A stretch of DNA of 64,000 nucleotides from Sabellastarte sp. h YS-2021. Taxonomy: Eukaryota > Annelida > Polychaeta > Sabellida > Sabellidae. Position numbers and translations under genes: made by a program. This document shows positions 12,001-25,140 of this stretch, in pieces (positions within the stretch are counted from its first letter, which is position 1; every line of letters begins with the position of its first letter). Below the pieces are notes generated by a model. It was not told the origin of the DNA. It made no database searches and was given only the letters and a program-made list of their open reading frames with translations. The stretch is taken from the NCBI GenBank assembly GCA_964017235.1, contig OZ024927.1, positions 45,761,293-45,825,292 of the forward strand, read 5' to 3'.

Positions 12001-13030
12001 GATCTACCTGACACCAAGGTGTCATCCCGTAAATTTGAATCCCAATACACAAGTACCAAAATATGGAGTGGACTGAACCGTAACTGAAACTAGCTGTTTC
12101 ATGATTCTAGTAAGGAAATGTGTGAACTATGTATAAAAGAAACTTTACAAATTCACACCATTTCTACTTGTGTCAAACTTAAATCTTCTCAAACTGACTT
12201 TTTAGCTTCAAATCGTGCATATGTCCTTGTTGCACTTTTAATCCTTTTGTTTTTCTAAGCCATTGTTCTGGCATTGTTGTTTCTTTCAGGCATACCTTTT
12301 AATTAACATTCAATACCACGCATGCGCACTTCTGACTTCTACCTCCAGCATTGGTTTATCATGCTACCAGATGTAAATGTTATGGAAATAGTCCATTGGG
12401 GAAATTGTTTGGACTTCTGCTCATATCACATCCATAAGCTATTCCATGGCGTGATTTATTGTCTTTAATTACCCCAGTCGAACCCCCACAGAGCACTTAA
12501 TGACAAGGTTGTTTCAGTGCAGGGCACATCAAGGTAAACTTGTTTACTCAGATTTCTGCTAGATTTGTGACCAAGCATATCCAGGTATGTCCATTAAGCC
12601 GACTTTGTAACAACAGCATAATCGGTGAAACTGAGTGGATGTTAATTTGTGTATGTACACCCCCTGAATGGTTCATGGATCTTTGCATTGCTAAAACACC
12701 ACCCCTCAAACTAATCCCCATTACATTTCAAGATATGACATTAGATTCCAAGTTCAAATCTAATGAACCAATATCTAATTTGTTTTATTGTATAAAAGCT
12801 GGTTACATCCTATTATTTTAGACCCCCAGAAAGATTCTTAAAAAGTACCCTGGAATTTTTGAGGGACTCAAAACTTAGCATCAGATTGAACCAGCCGTTA
12901 AGAAGAAGTTTTAGGATGTGTCTTGCAGATTTGTGATAACACAGTATTCATTAGACAGTTACATTTTTGACTGGAAATACACTACTGCTCATAACATTAA
13001 CTGCAATGTTGACACTGTAAATGATCATGC

Positions 13031-13096
13031 AATTTACTAGCAAGACAAGAAAAGTGAACAGATAATTTACTAACAAGACAAGAAAAGTGAACAGAT
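13031..13096. repeat. 33-bp tandem duplication
   Basis: Two adjacent 33-bp copies containing CAAGACAAGAAAAGTGAACA, differing at one base. Confidence 0.9.
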
Positions 13097-13811
13097 AATT
13101 GCTCCAAGTAAATCTTACTTTCTGTGTATGGCCATGAAGTAATGGCATACCAAAATACTGCCTTCAATACAAAAATCAACAAATAAGAAAAAGATAGCCA
13201 ATAAAGAAAGACCATTGTTTTCTTTGGCTACAACTTTGGTTATACAAAACATGGTGTAGTTAAAATGAAAAAAATGAACAACCTAGCTAATAACCGATTG
13301 GTGTCAACTCCTCACAAAAGGTTTTGTGACATCAAAATGACATCACTTACCTCCCCAAAGTTAATATAATTGTAGTCATCACTTCTTGTGACCTGGTTTA
13401 TCGTGTTCATTGACTTTTGAGATGTATCAGTAACAGGTTCATTACAGCTAGACAATGTATGTCTCCCTTCTAACAATATTTAGTTTCATTACACTATGAC
13501 TGAGCTATGTTTCATTAGACTCTGCAATTTTACTAGAGGAGTTGAATTATTGAGGAAGACTTTTGTGTTGCATGTTTTTGGACAGAGACCACAGAATAAC
13601 AGCTTTCACACAACTCTTACTTTATTGTTTACTCTGGTTATTAATAAAATTCATTGCCTCACTTAGCTCGTCAATGGAGTCTTACTGCAATAACAGAACA
13701 ATACCTGCTACTTCTTACCTATTGTTTTAGTTAATTTGTTTTATGCAGTGAGAAATTTTTGGAATTCACAGTGGTATGTGGGCACCATTTAAAACTAAAG
13801 CAAAGTAATTC

Positions 13812-14035
13812 AAATTTACATCGGGGACATCAGATGTGAAAAGAAGCCGTAAGTCAAGGAAATGGTAAATTAAAGGGTTTTCTTACTGAAGTTTTGGAAA
13901 GTATTTGAAAGTATTTGAAATTACATCAGGGACATCAGAGGTCTAATGTAGTCGCCAAAAATTACAAATATGAAAAGAAGTCCCAATAAGTCAAGGATGT
14001 GGTAAATAAAAGAGCTTTCTTACTGAAGTATTTCA
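13812..14035. repeat. Two-copy diverged direct repeat (about 110 bp)
   Basis: Blocks TTACATCGGGGACATCAGA and TTACATCAGGGACATCAGA, each followed by GAAAAGAAG, AAGTCAAGGA, GGTAAAT and TTTCTTACTGAAGT, about 105-115 bp apart. Confidence 0.75.
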
Positions 14036-14821
14036 TTTACTGTAGCGATTTTCACATTCCTATTTGTTACACCATCACGAGGGCTGTATTAAAACATACA
14101 GGCAGGTGACTGGATACTATGGCTTTATTGGCCAGCTCGTTTCTCAACATGCACCCACCACATACAACGCCCATTTACAGAACATTAAATTACACCTGAG
14201 AGTTTTCCTTTTGTTGTTCCACTTGGTGATGAATACCACATATGAAAGCCTTTTTACACATTTCCGAAGAAACCCTTTTACTTTTATTTCAACTAAAATG
14301 ATCCCAAAAATACATAGAATTCTACCAGAAATATAAACATGAAAATATAACCATGAAAAGTAATGATGTAAAACAACGTCTTAGAAATTGCAAATTAAGA
14401 AAGGGGTGCAATTTAAATAGCCTAAAAGCCTTATTTGAAAAAAATAATAGACTGTTGCCTCTGTCAACCTTCGTGAGCTAGTACACAATCCATTATTTTC
14501 CAATATTGGACACTTGGCCATTAACATATACACAAGGACAATATTGTGAACCAAAACTCCAATACGGGTTGTTGTGACCTCACAGAACTGTGTAAATGGG
14601 TCACTATTGTCACAATGTTCACCGGAGTGTTTTGTATAGGCTGCCTTTCATGTAATCACCTAATCCTGTGATGCATCTGACCAATTACAAATGTGACACT
14701 ACTTGTTTTTATTGCAACTGATTTAAGTAATCTGAAGTGATCTTTTCTATTTGATTGCGGTGTTTTCTGCAGCTGAAATCATTACACCAAGTGTTCTTAC
14801 GAGGAAAACTGAATACTTATA

Positions 14822-15351
14822 CCCCTTTCACACGACGGATGGTATCACCCGCGGTGACCCGCATTTGGTGAAACGTCCTTGTTCTTGGATCACCGTCTGA
14901 CGTTTGTTTGCATACTTGTGAGTCAGTGGCGAACCGCCCATTACCTTGCGTGTCCTATGGAAGTTTTAAAATGTTTAAGATTTCTGCCTCTGAATTTGGT
15001 ACCGTGGGCATGCACAGACGATTTCACGCATGTGCATATGAATTTCTCACTACAGTAACCTAAGGTGTGGTCCATGGTGTACATAAGGTTGTGATTCGCT
15101 CGTCTTTCGGTGTAATATGGCAACATAAGGCAAATGGAGGTACACGGACATTTCGCCACTGTGACACAAGGTTCGTATATAAACCTCAGATGGTAGCTGA
15201 AGGACATTGATGTTTCACCAAACACCTATCATCGTGAATTACACCACCGGTAGTGTGAACAACTCAGACAAAATAGGGTGTCCTGGGACACAGTTCTGCT
15301 GCTGAGGAGCACCTGTAACCACGGGACAAACTGCCTGCAGTGTGAAAGGGG
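14822..15351. mobile_element. MITE-like element with CCCCTTTCACAC ends
   Basis: The left end CCCCTTTCACAC (14822) and right end GTGTGAAAGGGG (to 15351) are exact 12-bp inverted repeats. The 530-bp interior has no intact transposase. The interior is more GC-rich than its surroundings. The superfamily is uncertain because no clear target duplication was identified. Confidence 0.65.
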
Positions 15352-16548
15352 CATTAGATCAAAGAATGAAGTGATTGCAATCGAATATGCAGAATGTCTG
15401 ATTGGTGGGTGTTTGATATTTGATTTCTCTCCATACAGCTGTTCAAATAAAAGTTCTGTGAAAAGACTATAACATATTGTATGTAATTACCTCCGCCAAG
15501 GAGGCTAGAATGCAAAAGAACTACTGCACAGGTTTACATAAAATTTGTAGGTGCGTCTTGGTCTAACAAAGAACTGATATAATTTTGAGAATGATCCAAA
15601 ATTAATTCTAGACTTTTTAATGGATTTTTTTATAATTGCAAGCAACAGTGGAGGTGTCGGGCCTTGGCGGTGGTTTTCTCTCTCTGAGTGCTCATTCTTA
15701 CACGTGAGAGCATTTTTTAAAACTATATCAGCACCTGATTACAAAAGATAATTACGAGACCAGCACCAGAATTACCGGAATGTCACTGTTCACAGGGGCC
15801 ATACTAAATATGTATGAAATTGCTATTTCTCTGAAATTACAGAACCATTAAAGCTGCAGTTATTGATACTATTCTGAATGAAGTCATTCAGTTCCCTGTT
15901 ACATGTTAGAACTATTTGTTTTGTTGTTAAAAAGCCTTAGCTTTGACCATTGAGTTCTTTCCATTTTGTTTTGAAAAACATATCCTTCCTAGCTTATGGT
16001 TGAAATCAGTGGTGAAAGCTATTCCTGGGAGTTATGATAATCTATACATATCTCTGAATTACAGAGGTATCAGCTTAATTTCCAGTGGTGGAAAAACAGA
16101 CTCTGGCATATAATAATAGACTGGCCACTTATCAAGATGGGAATAACGTATTGATTTTAGGAAATTCAGATTTGGTGAAGACAATATTTCACATTCTCAT
16201 ATATGATTATAAAATATAAATATAAAAATAAAACTTTTTCTTCTCGTTGTCTCATTGCCCTTGTATATTTGCTTATTTATCGTTCCTTGCCACTGTGTGA
16301 ACTTTAATGACAATATCAATCATGATCAATGGTAACGTGTATTTCACCCTTTCTTCTTTATGTACATAACAGTTTCATTTGTCTGAAATACACATGTAAC
16401 AACTGAGTGATTTGTGATAAATGAAGAGGGAAGATCAACTTTATTCTGACTTTATTCTGCCTCATGGACTTTCGATACTTCCTCCACTACTTATGTTTGA
16501 TCGCGCCTTAGAATTTGATACACATCCAAATTAACCACTTCAAAAGTC
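15352..16548. other. No gene seen
   Basis: AT-rich sequence with no recognised exon, RNA or repeat. Confidence 0.45.
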
Positions 16549-16604
16549 TGTTGTTGTTGTGGTTGTTGTTGTTGTTGTTGTGGTTGTTAATAATAATAAT
16601 AATA
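16549..16604. repeat. Compound (TTG)n/(TAA)n microsatellite
   Basis: TTG repeats with GTGG interruptions followed directly by TAA repeats. Confidence 0.9.
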
Positions 16605-16699
16605 CCAAAAACGACATTTACCTCGCACATCTCAATATTTATATTTAGCCTTGAAGTTAAAGGAAGCAAAACTTGGTATAAGTATTAGGCATTTGCATG

Positions 16700-16787
16700 T
16701 GTGCATATTATTATATGCAGATGATATTGTTCTGTTCACTGAATGTGAACAGAATCTTCAAATTATGTTTCATTATGTAAATGATTG
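16700..16787 (+). pseudogene. LINE reverse-transcriptase fragment (YADD box)
   Basis: Translation gives ILLYADDIVLFTECEQNLQ, the catalytic palm motif of non-LTR retrotransposon reverse transcriptase (YADD aspartates) with the usual following helix. Only about 30 codons remain and the fragment ends at a SINE insertion. The clade cannot be fixed from so little; CR1, RTE and I-like groups all share this motif. Confidence 0.75.
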
Positions 16788-17027
16788 AGGGGGGGGGGGG
16801 CACAGTGCAGACTGGTAACATTCTCACCTCCCACCTCTGAGATCAGAGTTTGACTCCCGGACTGAGCTCAAGTGGGAAAGTTGGCAGTTGCTTGCCGTTG
16901 GTCGGCAGTTTACAGTACAGAACCTTGACCAACTGTATGTACTGGTTTCCTCTGCCCATAAAATTACCCGTCGTGATATGATTTGTACATTGTGTTGAAA
17001 GCGATGTTAACACCCAAGTAAATAAAT
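16788..17027 (+). mobile_element. tRNA-derived SINE, family 1 (diverged copy)
   Basis: Shares TTGCCGTTGGTCGGCAG and TGTACTGGTTTCCTCTGCC with the copy at 10021. The head is diverged and starts in a run of G. Possible short target duplication AAATGATTGAG / AAATGATAGAG at the ends. It is inserted directly after the LINE fragment. Confidence 0.85.
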
Positions 17028-17269
17028 GATAGAGCTTTAAGTGATGTTATATCTGACTTGTTTGACATAATACATTCATTAAATTATATTATGCTGGATT
17101 ATCTGAACCATCTGTGTGTCACTTTTCTAATACAGTGGAAAGGCATCTTGCTGACAAACTGTGCCCTGAAAACATATAAACCCTCACCCATAGGTAATAC
17201 GAAAAAAACAAGAAAAAAACTCTGAATTGACAATTGAAAATAATGCATCAGATCTGGGTCATATTTTGA

Positions 17270-18062
17270 CACAAAGTGGGGTTTAACCATACTTTGATCA
17301 TCCTAAAAGATGATCCAGATACAGAATCACCAGATACATGCAAATGCCCAATAATTATACCAAGTTTTGTTTCCTTTATATTTTAGTAATATCCGCATGA
17401 ATAACTCAAAAACTCTTCATCCTATCGGGGGTCATCTTTTCATACAAGGCAGTGTCTAAATGTGGCTTGGTGTTCCCTGTTGATCCAGATCTGGGCCGAT
17501 GGTCAAGACCCAGATCTAGATAAGAAAAGCAAGAATCAATTTTCCTTTTTTTCCAACACTACCCCTGAGTAAGGGTTGGTCTGGCTGTTCCTATGGTTCT
17601 CTCTGTCTATATTTATAATTTACCATATCTCTCCATATATAAGTTTCTATGATTCTGTGTTTTCATATAATTAGACACACCCCCATGAAGTTAAGGAATA
17701 AGGGTATTATAATTGTGTCCAAATGTTTGACAGTTTGCCCATACACATAATGCAAAAACTATCAAATTGGGGTTATAGTTTAACACCAGATATGGTCCAT
17801 TCATGACCCAGTCCTCCTGAAAGATGGCCTGGATCCAGATTGTTGAAGGATTGTTTTTATAATTTTTCCGCAATATCCACATGTATACTATACATCGGAT
17901 GGCGACAGATTTTCACACAAAGTGCGGCTGGCCATGACAGGTTGCTGATACATTTATTCACAAACTGTACATCTCGATCGGCTAGGGGTATTTTTTTCAA
18001 ACAAAGTGGGGTCAGTCTGTGACTTGGTCCTCCTTAAAACTGATCCAGATCTAGATTCAACA
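17270..18062. repeat. Diverged repeat field
   Basis: Several loosely related modules recur: CAAAGTGGGGT, a GATCCAGAT block, a cytosine-rich TCCTCCTGAAAGATG-like block and an AATATCCGCATG / AATATCCACATG block, spaced a few hundred bases apart. No coding potential. It is probably an old non-autonomous element with internal tandem modules. Confidence 0.5.
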
Positions 18063-19764
18063 ATCCCATTTTTTGTGTTTTCTCAGCACAAGAGACAAGC
18101 GAGGGTGTGTGTATTTCCAGACACTGCTTGTTTCCATGTTTTTGCCATTGATTTACTGTGTTTCTCGGTATGTGTGTAACTTACTAAATTTCTCTGTGTT
18201 TTCTTAAAAGAATTATTTAAAAAATAGTAACAGTAATAACTATCATAATTAGACTGGAAATAGAGTATAGAATGTAGTTTCAAATGCACAGCAGAAATAT
18301 AAAGAAGTGGGTCGGGATCATTAGGGTTAATGACTTTCAAGTTCAATCAGATGCAAAGTTTTTGTTGGCTAGTGTAGACTGTAGTTGCGTGCAGTAAGTT
18401 CAGAATCTGTTACAATGTTCCATGGTGACCTCTTTAACAGTGATTATTCAATACACAGTTGTACTTAAAGTCAAACTGAACTCACTGTTTAAGATCTGCA
18501 TATTAATGTCTTAACAAATTCTTGTCAAAGAACGTCATATTTGTGATGTGCAATAGTAAATTCAATGAAATATTAAGAACTATGATGTTTATATAGAAGT
18601 TGCAGCTGTTAAGCTAAGTGTAACTCTGAGTCCTCATACTTACCAACGAGTAGGTTATATACTTAATTTATGGCACACATACAATCACTAATGCACTTGC
18701 CTTACATCTTTATACAAAACGTGGACAAACAATAAATATGGTTTTGTAACGTCACCTGATTACTTTTTATTTATTTAAATGCCCTTTTCTGATAAAAAGA
18801 TTGGATCAAATAAAATTGCAGACAAAAGTCTTATTTTTAACCATCATCATACTTATATAACTGACATTCCAGTGACATTATTCCAATATGCTACATTACA
18901 TCTGCAAACAGTAATATGTCACATATAATGTTGTTTTACATCCATTTAGAACTTACAGAAAGAAATAGCCTTTTGTGTAATAATGGATGCCTTTTGGACC
19001 CCCTGATTCACCACGTCACAAACTGGAGATACTTCCGTGATGTAACAACAGAAAAAAGGTCAAGGTGAAAACTGGGCGAATCAAAGCACCCAGCTTCATG
19101 GTGCCACAAATAAAAATAAATGTTTTACCATATGCAGTTTTTTTCTTCACCCGGATTCACCTATGACATTTTACACAGTCTAGGATCAGGAGAACTCAAC
19201 AATACCTACCCTTAGTTCAGTTACTTATTTCTTCTTTGTATTAATATACACAGTTTGAATTTAACAAACAAGAAAGACAAAAGTGAAGAAACTATTCAAA
19301 TCATTACATTCATTTTCAAAACAGTTAATAATTTTCTGTTCTATTGTGAAATAAATCTTTTTATTCTGTTTTGAACATTTTCAGAAAGTAATCGTGTTAA
19401 TGAAGCGAATGGCTTGGTCTTTATTAGACATTTATGTGGCTCCATATTCTCCTGCATTCTTATTCTTAGAAATTCTCTCATTTTCAGAATTTTAATCTCA
19501 CAATACAAGCGATAATAGTGAATGTGGTCAGATCTAGACTAATATAAGTTTAAAACGAAGCTGATACTAACCAATATATAACGCCAATTTCACCTTTTGC
19601 GTTGTCCATTCGCAGAGATGAAACCAGTCTGAAATGAACTGACTGAGCCATTTAAAGAGTACACAGAACACCCATTAAATAATGTAATGAGTACTTTTGT
19701 ACCGTTTGATATAATTTATAATGCAGACTCTAAGGTGCTGGAGCCATAAAGGGGGAAGGAAAAA
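18063..19764. other. No gene seen
   Basis: AT-rich sequence with no recognised feature. Confidence 0.45.
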
Positions 19765-20070
19765 ATGTCAGAATTCCAGAGACAGCACTGCAGGGTAGAC
19801 GTTATTCACGGGGTATGTCTTAAATTTACACCTGAAAGAAGACAGAGACACTGCTGTTCGGATGTCCTCAGGGACCTCATTTCTCAGAGTTACAGCTTCA
19901 AATACGAAGCTGTGGCTAAAGTGCTTTTTTATTTGTGCACTGAAGACAAGAATTGTGGAATCCTTCAGGTAATTTTACTGGCAGGCACCATGGTGCATGC
20001 AGGTTCATTCCTTTGGGGGACCTTAAAGTTTGGGCTTTGGAATTTAATATGTAGCCCATGCCTTTTGTAA
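19765..20070 (+). CDS. Unrecognised ORF, possible exon
   Basis: A 101-codon open frame starting MSEFQRQHCRVDV. The first 69 codons are more GC-rich and codon-like than the surroundings and include five cysteines. A plausible splice donor follows CTTCAG (GTAATT, about 19969), which would leave a 69-residue coding exon. No domain is recognised, no partner exon was found, and it ends close to the leader of DIRS element C, so it may instead be part of a mobile element. I do not assign a function. Confidence 0.2.
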   Translation: MSEFQRQHCRVDVIHGVCLKFTPERRQRHCCSDVLRDLISQSYSFKYEAVAKVLFYLCTEDKNCGILQVILLAGTMVHAGSFLWGTLKFGLWNLICSPCLL

Positions 20071-23000
20071 ACTATCATTTTATTGGCCCTTTTCAATTCG
20101 AGGTTAAAAATCTGCATCCACTCTTCCATTTGCATTCAAGACTTGGAAGGGGTAACAGCTAGAAAATCAAATTTTATTTTTTCATCTCCTTAGTGCACTT
20201 GTTTTATATTTTTAGTTTATTTTACAATCTTTTAGTCAACTAGTTGCACAGATGGAGGGGAAAAATACAATTTGCGTTCTGCAAAGAGTGATGGTGTACA
20301 AATACCCATCCAACTGCAGCTTTCAGAAGATAACAAATTTTTTAAGAACTTGCTGGAAGCAAATTCTCCTGGCCATGCCCAGCAAGCTTCGGATCTAAAT
20401 TCTTCTAACAGTGATCTGGACAGTAGTGGTCTGTTAAATACTTCAGAAAGCGACGATGCAAGTACTCAAGCGCGTTCGTTTGATAGACTCGTGGTGGATA
20501 GTCCCAGTACTTCTACTAGTAAAACAACAACTTCTGATACACAATCTCTCATAAATCAAACCATTCTGCAGCAATTGACTGTGATTAAAACGATTAAATA
20601 AAATCGAACAAAAGACAGTCAAGAAGATATCAGGTCCCCACAAATCTAAAAGTAGAAGTGCTGGGACTAAAAACACCAAGGTCGTGAGCCAATCCGATAG
20701 TACACATACAGGTAATCACTCTGCAAGAACACATACAAATGTTACAAATACACACACAGTTCCTAGTAATGTTTCGTTACCCACACTTGATCATTTGAAA
20801 GCAAATGACAATATACAGAAGCCGGTAGCGGAGAGATCTAAATCATCTAAATTCAACAGGTATGTTGCAAAAAATCAAATCTCAACGTGGCGGTGTTGAA
20901 GTCTTTGTAAAACATAAAGCTAAGTAACTACATGAATATGTCCTTGCTGGGAGTAATAAAGAATGTGTCACATACGACCAGCTTACCATGGGGCAGTGGA
21001 TGGCTGGTTTTGCAGAGCTATGAGAGAGGAAACATATCAAAATTCTAAAGATGCAATGTTAGATTATTCGATATCTTTATTGGATGATGCCAACGATTTT
21101 TTCCAAAGGCCAGCCATGCAGTGTTGCTTTGTCGTATAGAACAGGGAGAGATTAAAGATTACACACAAACTGAGAAGATAGATAGGGTTAGACGTGTGCA
21201 TGCGCAAAGGCACACCTATACTGGTCATGATACTGTAAAGAACGCATCAAAGCGAAATAATAGCAATCCATGGTGTGCCAGTATTATAACTCAGGAACTT
21301 GCTCACAACAAAACACACACAAAACAAAAGGGGGTTACATACAGGCACATGTGTTCTTTCCATCACACTGAGATGCACTACCGTAACAAGCAAAAGACAA
21401 AAAAAGATTAAGCTTGGGTGTAGGTTCACCATCAGCCTGTCAGTTTGCTTCTAGGTATTTTTGGTCAGTAACTAAACATTCTAAACAGCAGGTCAAAGAT
21501 GAACTATTGGCTAAACTATGACTAATAAAGACACTTACTTGTTCTAGTTTCATGCTTCTAAAGCTTTTGATAACAGGCATGATGGTAGGACGTATGCCCA
21601 GGTTCTCTCTGCACAGTCACAATCTCAAAGTCTTTATCACCCATTATATGGCAACAAGAGTACTCGCATCATTGCGACTCAGCGAAAGAATGCAAATGCA
21701 AAACTTGTTACCCCCTCTAAGGTTGGTATGAAAATTTGAAGCAACGTTTCCCCGGGCATCAAGGATCGTGTACAAGTCCACTCACAAAGTTCATGATTTA
21801 GAACTTCAAAACAAGTGGAGCTGCTTCCATTGCATAACAAGTTTGAAATATTGACACAAATTTCAGATAATGTCCTAGACATCACATCCCTGATGCCAGG
21901 GAAACCAGGGCAAGAACTGCACAGACAGGGGTTGCACTTATAAATTTGAAGACACAGGTTCGGAAAGTACCCAAAAAATCTCTATATCAAAATAATGTCA
22001 CAGAATTATCTCAAGGAAAGATAAGGGATGCTTGTAATGATGAAAACTAATTCAATTCTAACTCTACCCATCAATATCATGACAATTCTCAGAAAATGCA
22101 AAGCAATGTCACCACTCCACATGGCAAGCAGGTAGTATCCCAAGAACTGGTTACAGTAAAGCATATTCCAGTCAAATGTGGCATATCAGATCCTGACAAT
22201 GTGAGTACTGTACATGATAGGCACATAAATTAATCAGGCAAAGTGGGGTGCCAAATTTTTTTAATTGCAGAATCCCAGTTGAATCCAGATAGGTGGAGAT
22301 ACTACTTAACTGATTATTGGGACAAGCAACTCCCAGACCGCATACAATATGGGTTTCCTTTAGATTTTGATAGAAAATTATTATTATTATGTATTTATAC
22401 TCAGCGCAATATCTCCATATACTACAGGACTCAAAGCGCTATTTAACCAATCCGACTGTACAGGTACAGCCCCAACTCACAAGTAACTGACATTCCCCTA
22501 ACTGGAAGATAGAGGCTCAAGGATGACCATTTATCAACGTCCTTGAGGTTCTTTAACCTGCCACTGGGGATAGGACCCAATGACAGAGGACCGCCATTTT
22601 AAGTGGTCATCCGAGCCACTATGTATCTGCCTGTACCTGGGATTGAACCCACGTCCTCTGAGTTCCTAGACAAGTGTGTTACCCGCTAGGCCACAGTGGA
22701 AAATGTCCTCTTTCTTCATCAAAAATTAATCATGCTTCAGCTTTAAATTATGAAACCCATGTTGATGCATATGTTCAAAAGGAACTCGAACATAGGGCCC
22801 TCTATGGCCCATTCCAAGATCTAGATTTTGATATACATGTCTCCCCTTTAATGACTAGGGGAAAGCAAAATTCTACTAACCGCCGTATAATAATGGACCT
22901 CAGTTGGCCTAAGGGTTTCTCTGTAAATTATGCCATCCAAAAATGTAAATATTTGGATTCTTATTTTTGTTAACAGTATCCATCATTCAATCATATTATT

Positions 23001-25140
23001 GAGAAAATTAAAAATATTGTTCCTGGGGCATTATTGTACAAGGTGAACATTAGTAGAGCTTTTAGACACATATGTATTGATCCGAGTGACATAGATCTGC
23101 TAGGGTTACATCACAAACATATATATCTGGATGGATCTATGCCATTCGGATATCATCTTGGATCCGGAAGTTTTGAGAGATGCAGCAACACTATAAGATA
23201 CATTATGAAACAGCATGGTGATAACACCCTCATGAACTACATTGATGATCTAATATATAGGACTACCTTCAAAAATACATCAGTCTTATCAGTCTCTGTT
23301 ATCTCTCTTGCAAGATCTGAGTTTGCAGATAAGTCATAGCAAACTAATTCTACCAGATATGCGGGTCACTTGCTGAGGTATAGAAGTAAATTCCATTACA
23401 AGGACTATATCAATTCCTTCTGAAAAGTTGCAAGAAATTCAAAATATATGTACAAAATGGACTTCTAGATCCACTTGTACCAAAAGGCAGTTGCAATCTT
23501 TGCAGGGTTCTCTACTTTACATTACTAAATGCATAAGACCTGAAAGATTTTTTCTTAAACAGAATGTTACAGGTACTTAGAGACAGCCATAATACTTCTT
23601 CTTTCAAACCTTCACAGAATTCTCATTGTGATTTAAACTGGTTCCATGTTTTTCTGAAACAATATAATGGGGTCACCTTCTTTGACAATAAACCAGTTGA
23701 CTTCCAGGTTCACCTGGATGCCTCTTTGTTGGGATTGGGGGTGTTTTTGGATCCTTAATCTATACACTTCCTCTAGGCACACAATTCCAACATTTGCATA
23801 TGACACAGTTGGGAATGCTTAATGTTGTGGTGGCCCTTAAAATTTGGTCTCAACTTTGGGAGAACAAAAAAGTTAAAATATATTGTGACAATCAGGCTGT
23901 AGTTATTAAAAACTGGCAAAACTAAAGATCCTTTCTTGGCCACTTGTGCCAGAAATGTTTGGCTCATAACTGCCATTTTCAATATCGAAATCGTGGTAAT
24001 CCATGTGCCAGGCAAAGATAATCCGATAGCTGATTTGTTATCTAGGTGGGTTACCACTATTCACCCAGAAAATAAGCTTAGACAATATATGTCTGATTTT
24101 ATATGGATTAACACACACATTGATTTAACTAAACTTAATCTTTGCATATGATTTCTATTTTCATATTTACTATTGCCTGCAGCCCAGCTTGCCACCAGTG
24201 CCTGTGTCAGGTTGGCTTCTGCCTTCAGACCAGCCACTAGGAAAGCATATGAGTGTATGTTTAAAGACGTCAATGCCTTTCTGGTGGCAGCTGGGCTGTC
24301 CATTTTTCAGGTAAATCATTTCTGTTTACTAGCCTTTATGGAATATCTGTATCATTTTTCGTCTGCCAATATTCATAATTATTTGGCAGGTATCAGGGCC
24401 CAGTTCATAGTACACAACCTGGATACCTCTCCTTTTCAACATCAACAACTACAGTACTTTTACAAGTCCATTAAAATTAACAGGCCTTTGCAGCCAAAAA
24501 AATCATACTTACCTAGACATTGACCTTTTGACCTCATTGGTCTCATTATGTGATGCTTTTCAAGATTCAGTAGTTTATAAGACCTTGCTACTGGCTGCAT
24601 ATTTCTCCTTTCTTAGGCTGTCCAACCTATTGCTACATACAGTTGGATCTTTTGATCCAAACAGACAGTTAGTCAGAGGAGATGTCCTGTTTACAAATGA
24701 ACGTGCAACATTGTTAATCAAATGGTCCAAGACCTTACAATCTAGGACATTAGGACAATTCCTATTCCCTGGTTAAAAGATTCACCACTCTGTCCAGTAA
24801 CATTCTTGCATATGCTTTTGCAAAAACAACCAGGTTCTGCTAACCAACCTATATTTTGGATTTCTAGGCGCCATGGTCTGGTTCCCCTTACAGATTAAGT
24901 GGCTCACAGATTTTTGACCAATTTGTCACATCTTCTTCAGCTTTTATCCAAATTAACATTCCATGACGTCAGACGTTCTGGAGTCACCTGGGCTTTCCAT
25001 CATGGAATCCCTTTGCACCAGATCATGCACCATGAAACCTGGAAATCTGATGCTATATGGGCTTACATTCAAAATCTCCCTACAACCTCTTCTTCTGTTT
25101 CTCACACCTTTCAACAACACCTAATTCTATAGTTTGGCTG
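20050..25140 (+). mobile_element. DIRS-like element C (fossil, all parts present)
   Basis: The leader and gag are related to element B. Parts in order: gag-like region (about 20.25-21.4 kb; acidic and serine-rich N-terminus), reverse transcriptase (about 22.2-23.3 kb; NISRAFRHICIDPSD and FGYHLGSGSFERCS with an NYIDD active-site box), RNase H (about 23.6-24.1 kb; FQVHLDASLLGLGVF, later VIHVPGKDNPIADLLSR) and tyrosine recombinase (about 24.2-25.1 kb; FHDVRRSGVTWAFHHG with HHETWKSD and an AYI tyrosine). This gag-RT-RH-YR order identifies DIRS elements, which integrate with a tyrosine recombinase in place of a DDE integrase. It is broken (roughly ten or more breaks) and hosts a SINE. Terminal repeats were not recognised, so the ends are approximate. 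It is a different subfamily from element A. Confidence 0.85.
22378..22703 (-). mobile_element. tRNA-derived SINE, family 3, inserted in DIRS element C
   Basis: On the - strand: box A TGGCCTAGCGGGT, box B GGTTCAATCCC, a body with CTTAAAATGGCGGTCC, a CAAAGCGC-type block and a (TAA)n tail. It splits the reverse-transcriptase region of the host element. A short GAAAAT target duplication is possible. Its intact Pol III boxes suggest it is younger than its host. Confidence 0.85.

Larger units (their letters stand above)
12001..14821. other. No gene seen; two short tandem duplications
   Basis: No exon or RNA gene is recognised. The only structure seen is the duplications at 13031-13096 and 13812-14035. 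Confidence 0.45.
16659..17377. repeat. Inverted repeat pair (arms 16659-16702 and 17336-17377)
   Basis: The left arm, containing CAAAACTTGGTATAAGTATT and GGCATTTGCATG, is matched in reverse complement by the right arm over about 43 bp with a handful of mismatches. The arms enclose LINE debris and a SINE. The right arm belongs to the diverged repeat field that starts there. Confidence 0.6.

Noticed and set aside
16549-16604. TTG/TAA stretch considered as a CRISPR-like or regulatory array
   Set aside because: It is a simple compound microsatellite.
18083-18346. 87-codon frame on the - strand
   Set aside because: No domain, no splice context, composition equal to the surrounding AT-rich sequence.
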